Below are positions 52,356 to 60,935 of a DNA stretch of 64,000 bases, piece after piece (position 1 is the first letter of the stretch; each line of letters begins with the position of its first letter). Below the pieces are notes generated by a model. It did no database searches. It had not been told where the DNA came from and was given only the letters and a program-made list of their open reading frames with translations. The translations under genes were made by a program, and so were the position numbers. The DNA is from Nakamurella deserti (lineage in GTDB: Bacteria > Actinomycetota > Actinomycetes > Mycobacteriales > Nakamurellaceae), in the NCBI RefSeq assembly GCF_003260015.1, contig NZ_QCXS01000002.1, forward strand, positions 372,001-436,000. The letters run 5' to 3'.

Positions 52356-52576
52356 GATCGTGACATCGATGGTGTGGTGCCTGTCGGCCGCTGCTGCGGG
52401 ACAGGCCTGACCGCTCGTGTGGACGCGGCCGCCGCCGCGACCGCGGACACGCCATGACGCCCCCCGCTCCGGGTGCCGCCGGTCCGATCCCTGCGATCGC
52501 CGACGGCCGATCCCGGCGCGTGCCGTCGGACGCCCGCGCACTCCGGGACCGCGGCCGATCCGAAGGGACCGCCTCC

Positions 52577-53758
52577 GTGGCGCGCTCGCGACTGCTGCAC
52601 CTCACCACCGGCACCCTGACCGCCGCCGCCCTCGCCGGCGCGCTGCTGGTCGCCGGTCCGGCGCTGGCCGAGCCGGCCGCCCCGCCGGCGCCGCCCACCA
52701 CCGCCGAGGACGCGAAGACCGCGTGGATCGACGCCGCGCACGGCGTCGAGGAGCTCAACCAGGCGGTGCTGACCGCCCAGCAGCAGGTCACCGACCGGCA
52801 GGCCGCCGCCGCTGCCGCGCAGAGCGCCGCCGCGGCGACCGTCGCCGCCGTCACCGCCGCCGACGCCCAGGTGGCCGCCGCCGACGCCCAGGTCGCCGCG
52901 TTCCGCCCGACCCTGGACGCCGTGGCCAACGCGAGCCTCAAGGGCGCCCGGTTCAGCTCGCTGTCGTCCCTGCTCACCGCCGACTCGGCCGACGACTACC
53001 TGGACCAGGTCACCGCGCTGGACCAGGTCGCCGGCGACACGCTCGCCACGATGGCCGCCGCCCAGCAGGCCGGCTCGGTGGCCGACGCCGCCAAGGCCGC
53101 CGCCGACGCGACCCGCGCGCAGGCCGACCGGGCCGCCGCCGAGGCCGCGGCCGCCGTGGTCGCCGCCGAGCAGGCCGCGGCCGACGTCGCCGCCCGCCAG
53201 GTCACCATGCGGGCCGAGATCGTGCGGTACGAGCAGGTGTACTCGGCTCTCACCGTCGCCGAGCGCGGCGAGGCGATCGAGGCGTTCGAGAACTCCAACC
53301 TCTCGCCCGAGGCCCAGGTCAAGGTCGACCGGGAGGCCGCCGCCCGGGCCGCCGCCGGCATCACCGAGAACAATCTCAGCGCGATGGCGGTCTCGGCCGC
53401 CCCGGACACCGCCGCCGGCATCGCCGTCGCCGCCGCCCTGACCCGCCGGGGGATGCCCTACGTGTGGGGTGCGGTCGGTCCGGACGAGTTCGACTGTTCC
53501 GGTCTGATGCTGTGGGCCTGGCAGCAGGCCGGCGTCACCATCCCGCGGACGAGCGCCGAGCAGGCCACCCTGCCGTCGGTCCCGATGGACCAGCTGCAGC
53601 CGGGTGACCTGGTGACCTTCTACTCGCCGGTCTCCCACGTCGGGATGTACATCGGTCACGGTCTGCTGCTGCACGCGTCCACCACCGGCACCCCGGTCAA
53701 GGTCATCGCGATGGAGAAGGCCGGCCCGAACGCCACCGGGCACCGGGTGCCGCGCTGA
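52577..53758 (+). CDS. Secreted NlpC/P60 peptidoglycan endopeptidase (paralogue 2)
   Basis: This 393-residue protein has the same plan as the hydrolase at 49.8 kb: signal peptide (LTAAALAGALLVAGPALAEP), Ala-rich coiled coil, and NlpC/P60 domain with Cys307 in EFDCSGLMLWAW and His in VSHVGMYIGHG. It shares SSLLTADSADDYLD, VPMDQLQPGDLVT and the C-terminal GPNATGHRV pattern with paralogue 1. The linker is shorter and less Pro-rich. The frame opens at ATG 52454, but the signal peptide fits GTG 52577, with AAGGGA upstream. It has its own promoter without the riboswitch. Confidence 0.9.
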   Translation: MARSRLLHLTTGTLTAAALAGALLVAGPALAEPAAPPAPPTTAEDAKTAWIDAAHGVEELNQAVLTAQQQVTDRQAAAAAAQSAAAATVAAVTAADAQVAAADAQVAAFRPTLDAVANASLKGARFSSLSSLLTADSADDYLDQVTALDQVAGDTLATMAAAQQAGSVADAAKAAADATRAQADRAAAEAAAAVVAAEQAAADVAARQVTMRAEIVRYEQVYSALTVAERGEAIEAFENSNLSPEAQVKVDREAAARAAAGITENNLSAMAVSAAPDTAAGIAVAAALTRRGMPYVWGAVGPDEFDCSGLMLWAWQQAGVTIPRTSAEQATLPSVPMDQLQPGDLVTFYSPVSHVGMYIGHGLLLHASTTGTPVKVIAMEKAGPNATGHRVPR

Positions 53759-53779
53759 CCCTCGGCTAGCCTCGACCGG

Positions 53780-54571
53780 GTGCTGATCTCCGTCGTCGCC
53801 GATGTCCACGGCAATTTCGACGACCTCGCCCGGGCGGCCGACGCGGCCGACCTGCTGCTGGTGCTGGGCGACCTGCTCGACTACGTCGACTACCACGACC
53901 CCGCCGGCGGCATCCTCGGTGCCGTCTTCGGCGAGGAACTCGTCCGGCCGTTCGTGCGGATGCGCACCCGCGGCGACTTCGCCGCGCTGCACGACTACAA
54001 CCAGCAGCTGTGGTCCCGGGTGGCCGACCCGGCCCGGGCCATCCACGACATCGTGGTGGACCGCTACGAGCACGTCGTGAAGCTGCTGCCGGACAACGCC
54101 CTGGTGCTGCTGGGCAACGTCGACGTGGCCGCCGCCTGGGCCGAGGTCGCGCCGCCGCACCTGCAGGCACTGGACGCCGAGACCCGCACGATCGACGGCG
54201 CCGTCTTCGGGTTCGTCGGCGGCGGTTCGACCCGGCCGGGGTCGGTGGTCCGCGACACCGGTTCGCCGTGGAAGCCGTTCGTCCGGTCCGCCGCCGACTT
54301 CGGGGTCGCGCTGGCCGCGCTGCCGGCCGTGGACGTGCTGTGCACCCACATCCCGCCGAAGCTGACCACCCTGCGCTACGACACCGTCCCGGCGCGGCTG
54401 GAGATGTACGGTCCCGGGCTGGTCGAGTACATCGACACCCACCGCCCGCGGTACGCGCTGTCCGGCCACGTCCACCAGCCCATCGGCGCCCGGCTGCGCC
54501 GCGGCCGCACCGAGTGCGTCAACGTCGGGCACTTCCAGCGGTCGGCCCGGCCGTACCTGCTCGCGCTGTAG
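53780..54571 (+). CDS. Calcineurin-like metallophosphoesterase
   Basis: This 263-residue phosphoesterase has ISVVADVHGN (Asp8, His10), LLLVLGDLLDYVDY, LVLLGNVD, VLCTHIPP and LSGHVHQP. The usual GNHD/GNHE block reads GNVD, so the histidine that acts as general acid in many members is replaced by valine. The other metal ligands are intact. The substrate is unknown. GTG 53780 lies 8 nt after TAGCCT (53767-53772), consistent with leaderless expression. It precedes the SRPBCC-ArsA operon. Confidence 0.85.
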   Translation: MLISVVADVHGNFDDLARAADAADLLLVLGDLLDYVDYHDPAGGILGAVFGEELVRPFVRMRTRGDFAALHDYNQQLWSRVADPARAIHDIVVDRYEHVVKLLPDNALVLLGNVDVAAAWAEVAPPHLQALDAETRTIDGAVFGFVGGGSTRPGSVVRDTGSPWKPFVRSAADFGVALAALPAVDVLCTHIPPKLTTLRYDTVPARLEMYGPGLVEYIDTHRPRYALSGHVHQPIGARLRRGRTECVNVGHFQRSARPYLLAL

Positions 54572-54582
54572 TGTTTTCGGAC

Positions 54583-55020
54583 ATGCCTGACCTGTCGACC
54601 CAATCGATCGTGATCAACGCCGACCCCGCTCAGGTGATGGCCGTGATCGCCGATTTCGCGTCGTACCCGGAGTGGACGGGCGCCATCAAGTCGGTCGACG
54701 TCACCGTGCCGGGTGAGCCCGGACGGGCCCGTCAGGTGAAGTACGTCATGGACGCCGGGCTGCTCAAGGACACCTACGAGCTCGCCTACACCTGGGCGCC
54801 CGACGGGCTGTCGGTCAGCTGGACGCTGGTGTCGGGCTCGCTGCAGAAGTCGCAGCGGGGTTCTTACCGGCTCACCCCGGTCGCCGACGGCACCGAGGTC
54901 ACCTACAGCCTCAACGTGGAGCCCTCGATCCCGTTGATCGGCCCACTGCGCCGCAAGGCCGAACGGTCGATCCTGGACACCGCCCTCAAAGAGCTGCGCA
55001 GACGCGTCGAGAGCGCGTGA
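54583..55020 (+). CDS. SRPBCC/polyketide-cyclase-like lipid-binding protein (Rv2185c family)
   Basis: This 145-residue START-like protein has QSIVINADPAQVMAVIADFASYPEWTGAI split over 7-35, VSWTLVSGSLQKSQRGSYRL near 87 and EVTYSLNVEPSIPLIGPLRRKAE near 108-130. It matches the Rv2185c family (TB16.3), small hydrophobic-ligand binding proteins of unknown role. TAGTGT (54569-54574) ends 9 nt before ATG 54583. Its stop overlaps the ATPase start by GTGA, as in the mycobacterial pair Rv2185c-Rv2184c. Confidence 0.88.
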   Translation: MPDLSTQSIVINADPAQVMAVIADFASYPEWTGAIKSVDVTVPGEPGRARQVKYVMDAGLLKDTYELAYTWAPDGLSVSWTLVSGSLQKSQRGSYRLTPVADGTEVTYSLNVEPSIPLIGPLRRKAERSILDTALKELRRRVESA

Positions 55021-56267
55021 GCGGCACCACCGCAGCCGCCGTCGACGGGCCGCGGACGCTGCTGTTCACCGGCAAGGGCGGGGTCGGCAAGACGACCCTC
55101 GCCGCCGCCACCGCGGTCGCCGCGGCCGCGTCGGGCCACCGCACCCTGGTGCTGTCCACCGATCCGGCCCACTCGTTGTCGGACGTGCTGGGGACGCCGC
55201 TGAGCGGGGAACCCTCGGTGGTCGACCCGGTGCTCGCGCCGCGGCTGTCGGCCGCCGAGGTCGACGTCCAGGGCCGCTTCGAGGCGGGCTGGTCGCAGAT
55301 CCGGCAGTACCTGGTCGGCGTGCTCGCCGCCCGCGGCGTCGCCGAGGTCACCGCGGAGGAACTCGTGGTGCTGCCCGGCGCCGACGAGATCGTGGCCCTG
55401 CTCGAGCTGCAGCAGCGGGCGGCGTCCGGGGCCTACGACGTGATCGTGGTCGACTGCGCGCCGACGGGGGAGACCCTGCGGCTGCTGGCGCTCCCGGAGA
55501 CGCTGTCGTTCTACGCCGACCGGTTGTTCGGGGCGCCGCAGCGGCTGCTGCGGGCGCTGGCCGCCGGCCTGGGGGGCCGCGGCGGTCTCACGACCGGCCC
55601 GGACGGCGAGGTCCGCGACGCCCTGAGCGACCTGCTGACCCGGCTGACCAGTGCCCGGGCGTTGCTGACCGCACCGGGCAGCGGGGTCACCGTGGTGACC
55701 ACCGCCGAGCACGTGGTGCTGGCCGAGGCCCGGCGGGCCTACACCGCGCTGTCGCTGCACGGGTACCGGGTCGGCGCGGTCGTGGTGAACCGGCTGCTGC
55801 CCGCGGAGGCGGACGGGACCTGGGCGGCGCGGCTGCGGGAGGGCCAGCGCCGCGGCCTGACGGCCGTGGCCGAATCGTTCGCCGGGCTGCCGGTCCTGCA
55901 CGCGCAGCTGCGGGCGGCGGAGCCCGTCGGCGTCGCCGCGCTGACCGCCCTGGCCGGTGAGGTGTACGGCGACCGGGACCCGCTGCCCGGTCCCGACGAC
56001 GCGCGGATCGGTCTGCAGGTCACGGGCGGGCAGGGCGACTACCGGCTGACCGTGCCGCTGCCGCTGGCCGACCGGGGTCAGGTGCAGCTCACCCGCTCCG
56101 GCGACGACCTGGTGATCACCGTCGGGTCGCACCGCCGCCGGATCGCGTTGCCGTCCCTGCTCCAGCGGTGCACCGCCACCGGCGCGAGCTTCCGCGACGA
56201 CGCGCTGGTCGTCGCGTTCGTGCCCGACCCGGCCCGCTGGCCGGACGCCCTGGTGGGAGCCCGATGA
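55017..56267 (+). CDS. ArsA/Get3-like ATPase (Rv2184c family)
   Basis: This 416-residue P-loop ATPase has LLFTGKGGVGKTTLAAATAV (deviant Walker A, Lys20 and Lys25), VLSTDPAHSLSDVLG (switch I), VVDCAPTGETLRLLALPE (Walker B/switch II) and a C-terminal beta-rich extension (residues 330-416, LQVTGGQGDYRLTVPLPLAD) typical of actinobacterial and chloroplast-type relatives with an HSP20-like domain. No arsenite-binding cysteines are visible, so arsenite export is unlikely; a role in membrane-protein or lipid handling is inferred only. It overlaps its neighbours by 4 nt at both ends. Confidence 0.88.
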   Translation: MSGTTAAAVDGPRTLLFTGKGGVGKTTLAAATAVAAAASGHRTLVLSTDPAHSLSDVLGTPLSGEPSVVDPVLAPRLSAAEVDVQGRFEAGWSQIRQYLVGVLAARGVAEVTAEELVVLPGADEIVALLELQQRAASGAYDVIVVDCAPTGETLRLLALPETLSFYADRLFGAPQRLLRALAAGLGGRGGLTTGPDGEVRDALSDLLTRLTSARALLTAPGSGVTVVTTAEHVVLAEARRAYTALSLHGYRVGAVVVNRLLPAEADGTWAARLREGQRRGLTAVAESFAGLPVLHAQLRAAEPVGVAALTALAGEVYGDRDPLPGPDDARIGLQVTGGQGDYRLTVPLPLADRGQVQLTRSGDDLVITVGSHRRRIALPSLLQRCTATGASFRDDALVVAFVPDPARWPDALVGAR

Positions 56268-56623
56268 CCGACGACCGCACCGGGCACCAGAGCCTCGCGG
56301 TGGAGGCACGGGCCCTGCTCGACGTGCTCGCCGACAAGCTCGCCGCGGCCGCCCGGGTCCCCGCCGGCGCCGACCCGGACACCGCACCCGCCGACGCGAC
56401 CCCGCCGCACCCGCCGCGCTGCACCGGCTGCCCGCTCTGCGCGGCGCTGAACCACCTCGCCGACCACCGGGAACTGTCCGCGCAACTCGCGCAGGGTGCG
56501 CTGCTGGTGGTCGGTGCGGTGCGGCAGTATCTGGACCACCCGTTCCCTCCGCCGTCGGCACCGTCGTCGTCCTCCTCACCCGCCCCTTCTCCAGCATCGG
56601 TGCAGCGCATTGACATCACATGA
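56264..56623 (+). CDS. Hypothetical protein with CxxC pair (Rv2183c-like position)
   Basis: This 119-residue protein has an N-terminal amphipathic helix (QSLAVEARALLDVLADKLAAA), a Pro/Ala-rich loop, a cysteine pair in RCTGCPLCAALNHLADHREL near 47-66 and a Pro/Ser-rich tail. The ATG overlaps the ArsA-like gene stop by ATGA and the position matches Rv2183c in M. tuberculosis. A metal site or redox pair is possible. The function is unknown. Confidence 0.75.
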   Translation: MTDDRTGHQSLAVEARALLDVLADKLAAAARVPAGADPDTAPADATPPHPPRCTGCPLCAALNHLADHRELSAQLAQGALLVVGAVRQYLDHPFPPPSAPSSSSSPAPSPASVQRIDIT

Positions 56624-57563
56624 CCCGGCCGACCCCGCCGCCGTCCGCGACCGCGGGCCCGCGCACACCGTCGGAGTCGACATCGGCGGCACCACGATCA
56701 AGGCGGCCGTCATCGACCGCAGCGGGCGGATCGTCGACACCCTGTCCGCGCCGACGCCCGACACCACCGACGCGACCGACGACGCCCTCGTCGCGGTGAT
56801 CTCCGAGCTCGCCGAACGGCACCCGGTGCGGGCGGTGGGCCTCGCGGTCGCCGGTTTCATCACCGCCGACCGGCAGAGCGTGATGTTCGCGCCGCACCTG
56901 GCCTACCGCGACAGCCGGGTGCCGTCGCGGCTGGGTGACCGGCTCGGGCTGCCGGTGGTGATGGAGCACGACGTCAACGCCGCCGTCTGGGCCGAACACC
57001 GCATCGGCGCGGCCGTCGGCGCCGACGTGGCCCTGCTGATCGCGCTCGGCACCGGCATCGGCGCGGGCCTGATCGTCGGCGAGCGGATCTACCGGGGCGC
57101 GTTCGGGGTCGCCCCGGAGCTGGGCCACATCACGGTGGTCCCGGGGGGCCGGCCGTGCCCGTGCGGCAAGGTGGGCTGCTGGGAGCGCTACTGCTCCGGC
57201 ACGGCGCTGGCCCAGACCGCCGCCGAGCGGGGGATGGAGGCCCCGGGCCCGATCACCGGGCAGCTGGTCGGCCGGGCCGCGCGCGACGGTCACCCCACCG
57301 CGCTGGCCGCGGTGGACGACCTGGGGGAGTGGCTGGCCCGGGGCATGGCCCTGGCCATCGACGTCTTCGATCCGGAGGTCATCGTCATCGGCGGTGGCGT
57401 GTCCAGCATCGCCGACCTGTTCCTGCCCGCCGCCGAGGACCGTCTCGGCGAGCTGGTCACCGGGGCCGGCTACCGGCCGATGCCCAAGGTCGTGGCCGCG
57501 CACCTGCACGACACGGCGTCGATGGTCGGGGCCGGGTTGCTCGCGCGGGACCCGCACCACTGA
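56610..57563 (+). CDS. ROK-family sugar kinase (glucokinase-like)
   Basis: This 317-residue ROK kinase has VGVDIGGTTIKAAVIDRSG near 23-41 (ATP-binding), GLPVVMEHDVNAAVWAEH with the catalytic Asp region, LLIALGTGIGAGLIVG, APELGHITV and the zinc-binding GGRPCPCGKVGCWERYCSG. Glucokinase is the most likely activity. The only start that keeps the full N-terminus is TTG 56610, which overlaps the previous gene by 14 nt. The ATG of the ATGA at 56620 is in the wrong frame. No ROK gene lies at this place in M. tuberculosis. Confidence 0.88.
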   Translation: MTSHDPADPAAVRDRGPAHTVGVDIGGTTIKAAVIDRSGRIVDTLSAPTPDTTDATDDALVAVISELAERHPVRAVGLAVAGFITADRQSVMFAPHLAYRDSRVPSRLGDRLGLPVVMEHDVNAAVWAEHRIGAAVGADVALLIALGTGIGAGLIVGERIYRGAFGVAPELGHITVVPGGRPCPCGKVGCWERYCSGTALAQTAAERGMEAPGPITGQLVGRAARDGHPTALAAVDDLGEWLARGMALAIDVFDPEVIVIGGGVSSIADLFLPAAEDRLGELVTGAGYRPMPKVVAAHLHDTASMVGAGLLARDPHH

Positions 57564-57584
57564 CCCGCCCCGGCGCGACCCGGG

Positions 57585-58103
57585 TCACAGCACGGCGCCG
57601 TTGGGCCCCTCGAGGTCGTCGTCGTGCGCCCGCAGCCGTGACACCAGGGTGACCGCACCACCGGTCAGCAGCATCAGCCCGACCACCATGGTCAGCTGGG
57701 TGTCGATGACCAGCAGCGTCGGGAACACGATCAGCACGAGACCGGCCAGCATCAGCAGCACCGCCCCGAGGGTGGCGGGCCGCAGCCGGGGCAGCGGCGG
57801 CGGCTCCGGCGGGGTGAAGTGGTCGTCGTCGGAGTTGTAGGCCGACTCGAGTTCGGCCTTCTCCGCCTGGTACTCGGCCAGTTCGCGCGCACGCTCCTCG
57901 CGGCGGCGTTCCCGGCGCAACTCGCGCTCGCGGGCCTCGGTGGCGACACGCTCGGCCTCGGCGCGTTCCCGCGCCCGTTCCTCGTCGGCGACGGCGTCGT
58001 CGGAGCGCACGTCGGTGTGCGGGTCCCAGTTCATCGTCGACGCGATGGGCGACACGATCGCGGCGAAGCGCGCCGCGATGTCGTCCTCTTCTGCGGTTGC
58101 CAC
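57585..58103 (-). CDS. Membrane protein with charged coiled-coil N-terminus
   Basis: This 172-residue protein begins with an acidic stretch (EEDDIAARFAAIVSPIASTM), then a highly charged helix near 40-85 (ERARERAEAERVATEARERE and RRERRREERARELAEY). Two transmembrane helices follow near 108-130 (LGAVLLMLAGLVLIVFPTLLV) and 135-152. The C-terminal tail is acidic. It belongs to a common actinobacterial type, but I do not know the function. GTG 58103 lies 7 nt after GACGAT (58115-58110). The divergent acyltransferase starts 37 nt away. Confidence 0.78.
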   Translation of the reverse strand: MATAEEDDIAARFAAIVSPIASTMNWDPHTDVRSDDAVADEERARERAEAERVATEARERELRRERRREERARELAEYQAEKAELESAYNSDDDHFTPPEPPPLPRLRPATLGAVLLMLAGLVLIVFPTLLVIDTQLTMVVGLMLLTGGAVTLVSRLRAHDDDLEGPNGAVL

Positions 58104-58109
58104 ACAGCC

Positions 58110-58133
58110 ATCGTCTCACGGCCGTTGTAGTGT
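58110..58133. promoter_or_regulatory. Divergent leaderless promoter pair
   Basis: GACGAT on the minus strand (58115-58110) and TAGTGT on the plus strand (58128-58133) each end 7 nt before the start codons at 58103 and 58140. Each promoter's -35 region must overlap the other's -10 or coding start, so simultaneous occupancy looks difficult. Confidence 0.6.
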
Positions 58134-58139
58134 GACCCG

Positions 58140-58898
58140 GTGTTCTACGCCGTGATGAAGTACGTGCTGATCGGCCCCCTGCTGCGGCTGCTGTTCCCGA
58201 CGAAGATCTCGGGGACCGCCCACATCCCCGAGACCGGTGGCGCCATCCTGGTCTCCAACCACCTCGCGGTGGCCGACTCCTTCTTCCTCCCGCTGCACAT
58301 CAAGCGCCGGGTCACCTTCCTCGCGAAGTCCGAGTACTTCACCGAGAAGGGCCTCAAGGGCTGGTTCAAGAAGCAGTTCTTCCTCGGCATGGGCCAGGTG
58401 CCGGTCGACCGCACCGGCGCCAACGCCGCCCAGGACGCCCTGGACACCGGCATCCGGCTGCTCCGCGACGGGGAGTTGCTGGGCATCTACCCGGAGGGCA
58501 CCCGTTCACCGGACGGTCGGCTCTACAAGGGCAAGACCGGGGTCGCCCGGATGGCGCTGGAAGCCGGCGTCGTGGTCATCCCGGTGGCCATGTTCAACAC
58601 CGGGCGGATCAACCCCATCGGGTCGAAGATGTGGCGACCGTCCAAGGTGCGCATCGAGATCGGCCGCCCGCTGGACTTCTCCCGCTACGAGGGCATGGCT
58701 GGTGACCGCTTCGTCGAGCGCAGCATGACGGACGAGATCATGTACCGGTTGATGGAGATGACCGGGCAGGAGTACGTCGACGTGTACGCGGCGAAGGTCA
58801 AGGCGGACCTGGAGGCCCGGGCGAAGGCCGAGGCCGAGGTCGTCGAGGGCCGCGGTCCGGGCACCATCACCCGGCTCCCCGGCACGCGCGCGAGCTGA
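58140..58898 (+). CDS. 1-acylglycerol-3-phosphate-type acyltransferase (PlsC-like, Rv2182c family)
   Basis: This 252-residue membrane-associated acyltransferase has the HX4D motif SNHLAVADSFF near 39-49, the glycerophosphate-binding YPEGTRSPDGRLYKGKTGVA near 118-137 and VVVIPVAMFNTG. It should acylate lysophosphatidate or a related lipid; in mycobacteria the syntenic Rv2182c has been placed near PIM and phospholipid metabolism. The C-terminus is a charged Ala/Glu/Lys helix. GTG 58140 is 7 nt after TAGTGT, so the mRNA is probably leaderless. Confidence 0.9.
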   Translation: MFYAVMKYVLIGPLLRLLFPTKISGTAHIPETGGAILVSNHLAVADSFFLPLHIKRRVTFLAKSEYFTEKGLKGWFKKQFFLGMGQVPVDRTGANAAQDALDTGIRLLRDGELLGIYPEGTRSPDGRLYKGKTGVARMALEAGVVVIPVAMFNTGRINPIGSKMWRPSKVRIEIGRPLDFSRYEGMAGDRFVERSMTDEIMYRLMEMTGQEYVDVYAAKVKADLEARAKAEAEVVEGRGPGTITRLPGTRAS

Positions 58899-58901
58899 CG
58901 G

Positions 58902-60814
<1,913 letters not shown>

Positions 60815-60935
60815 CGTCCCCGTGTGGTCGGTCCTGCGGGGCCGCGCCGCGCTCGTGTCCCCGGCCCGCGTCCGCCCGCGGTGTCGCCGGGAAGCTCCGC
60901 GGCCGACCGTCGCCGCCCCGGCCGCCTGACGGCCC

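Noticed and set aside
52265-52576. Second c-di-AMP riboswitch before the second NlpC/P60 gene
   Set aside because: The promoter resembles that of the first copy, but the hallmark GGGGAACC and GGGGTGAATC segments are absent from the leader.
51104-54532. 1142-codon open frame on the minus strand
   Set aside because: It lies antisense to pimB, the second NlpC/P60 gene and the metallophosphoesterase, all of which have clear motifs.
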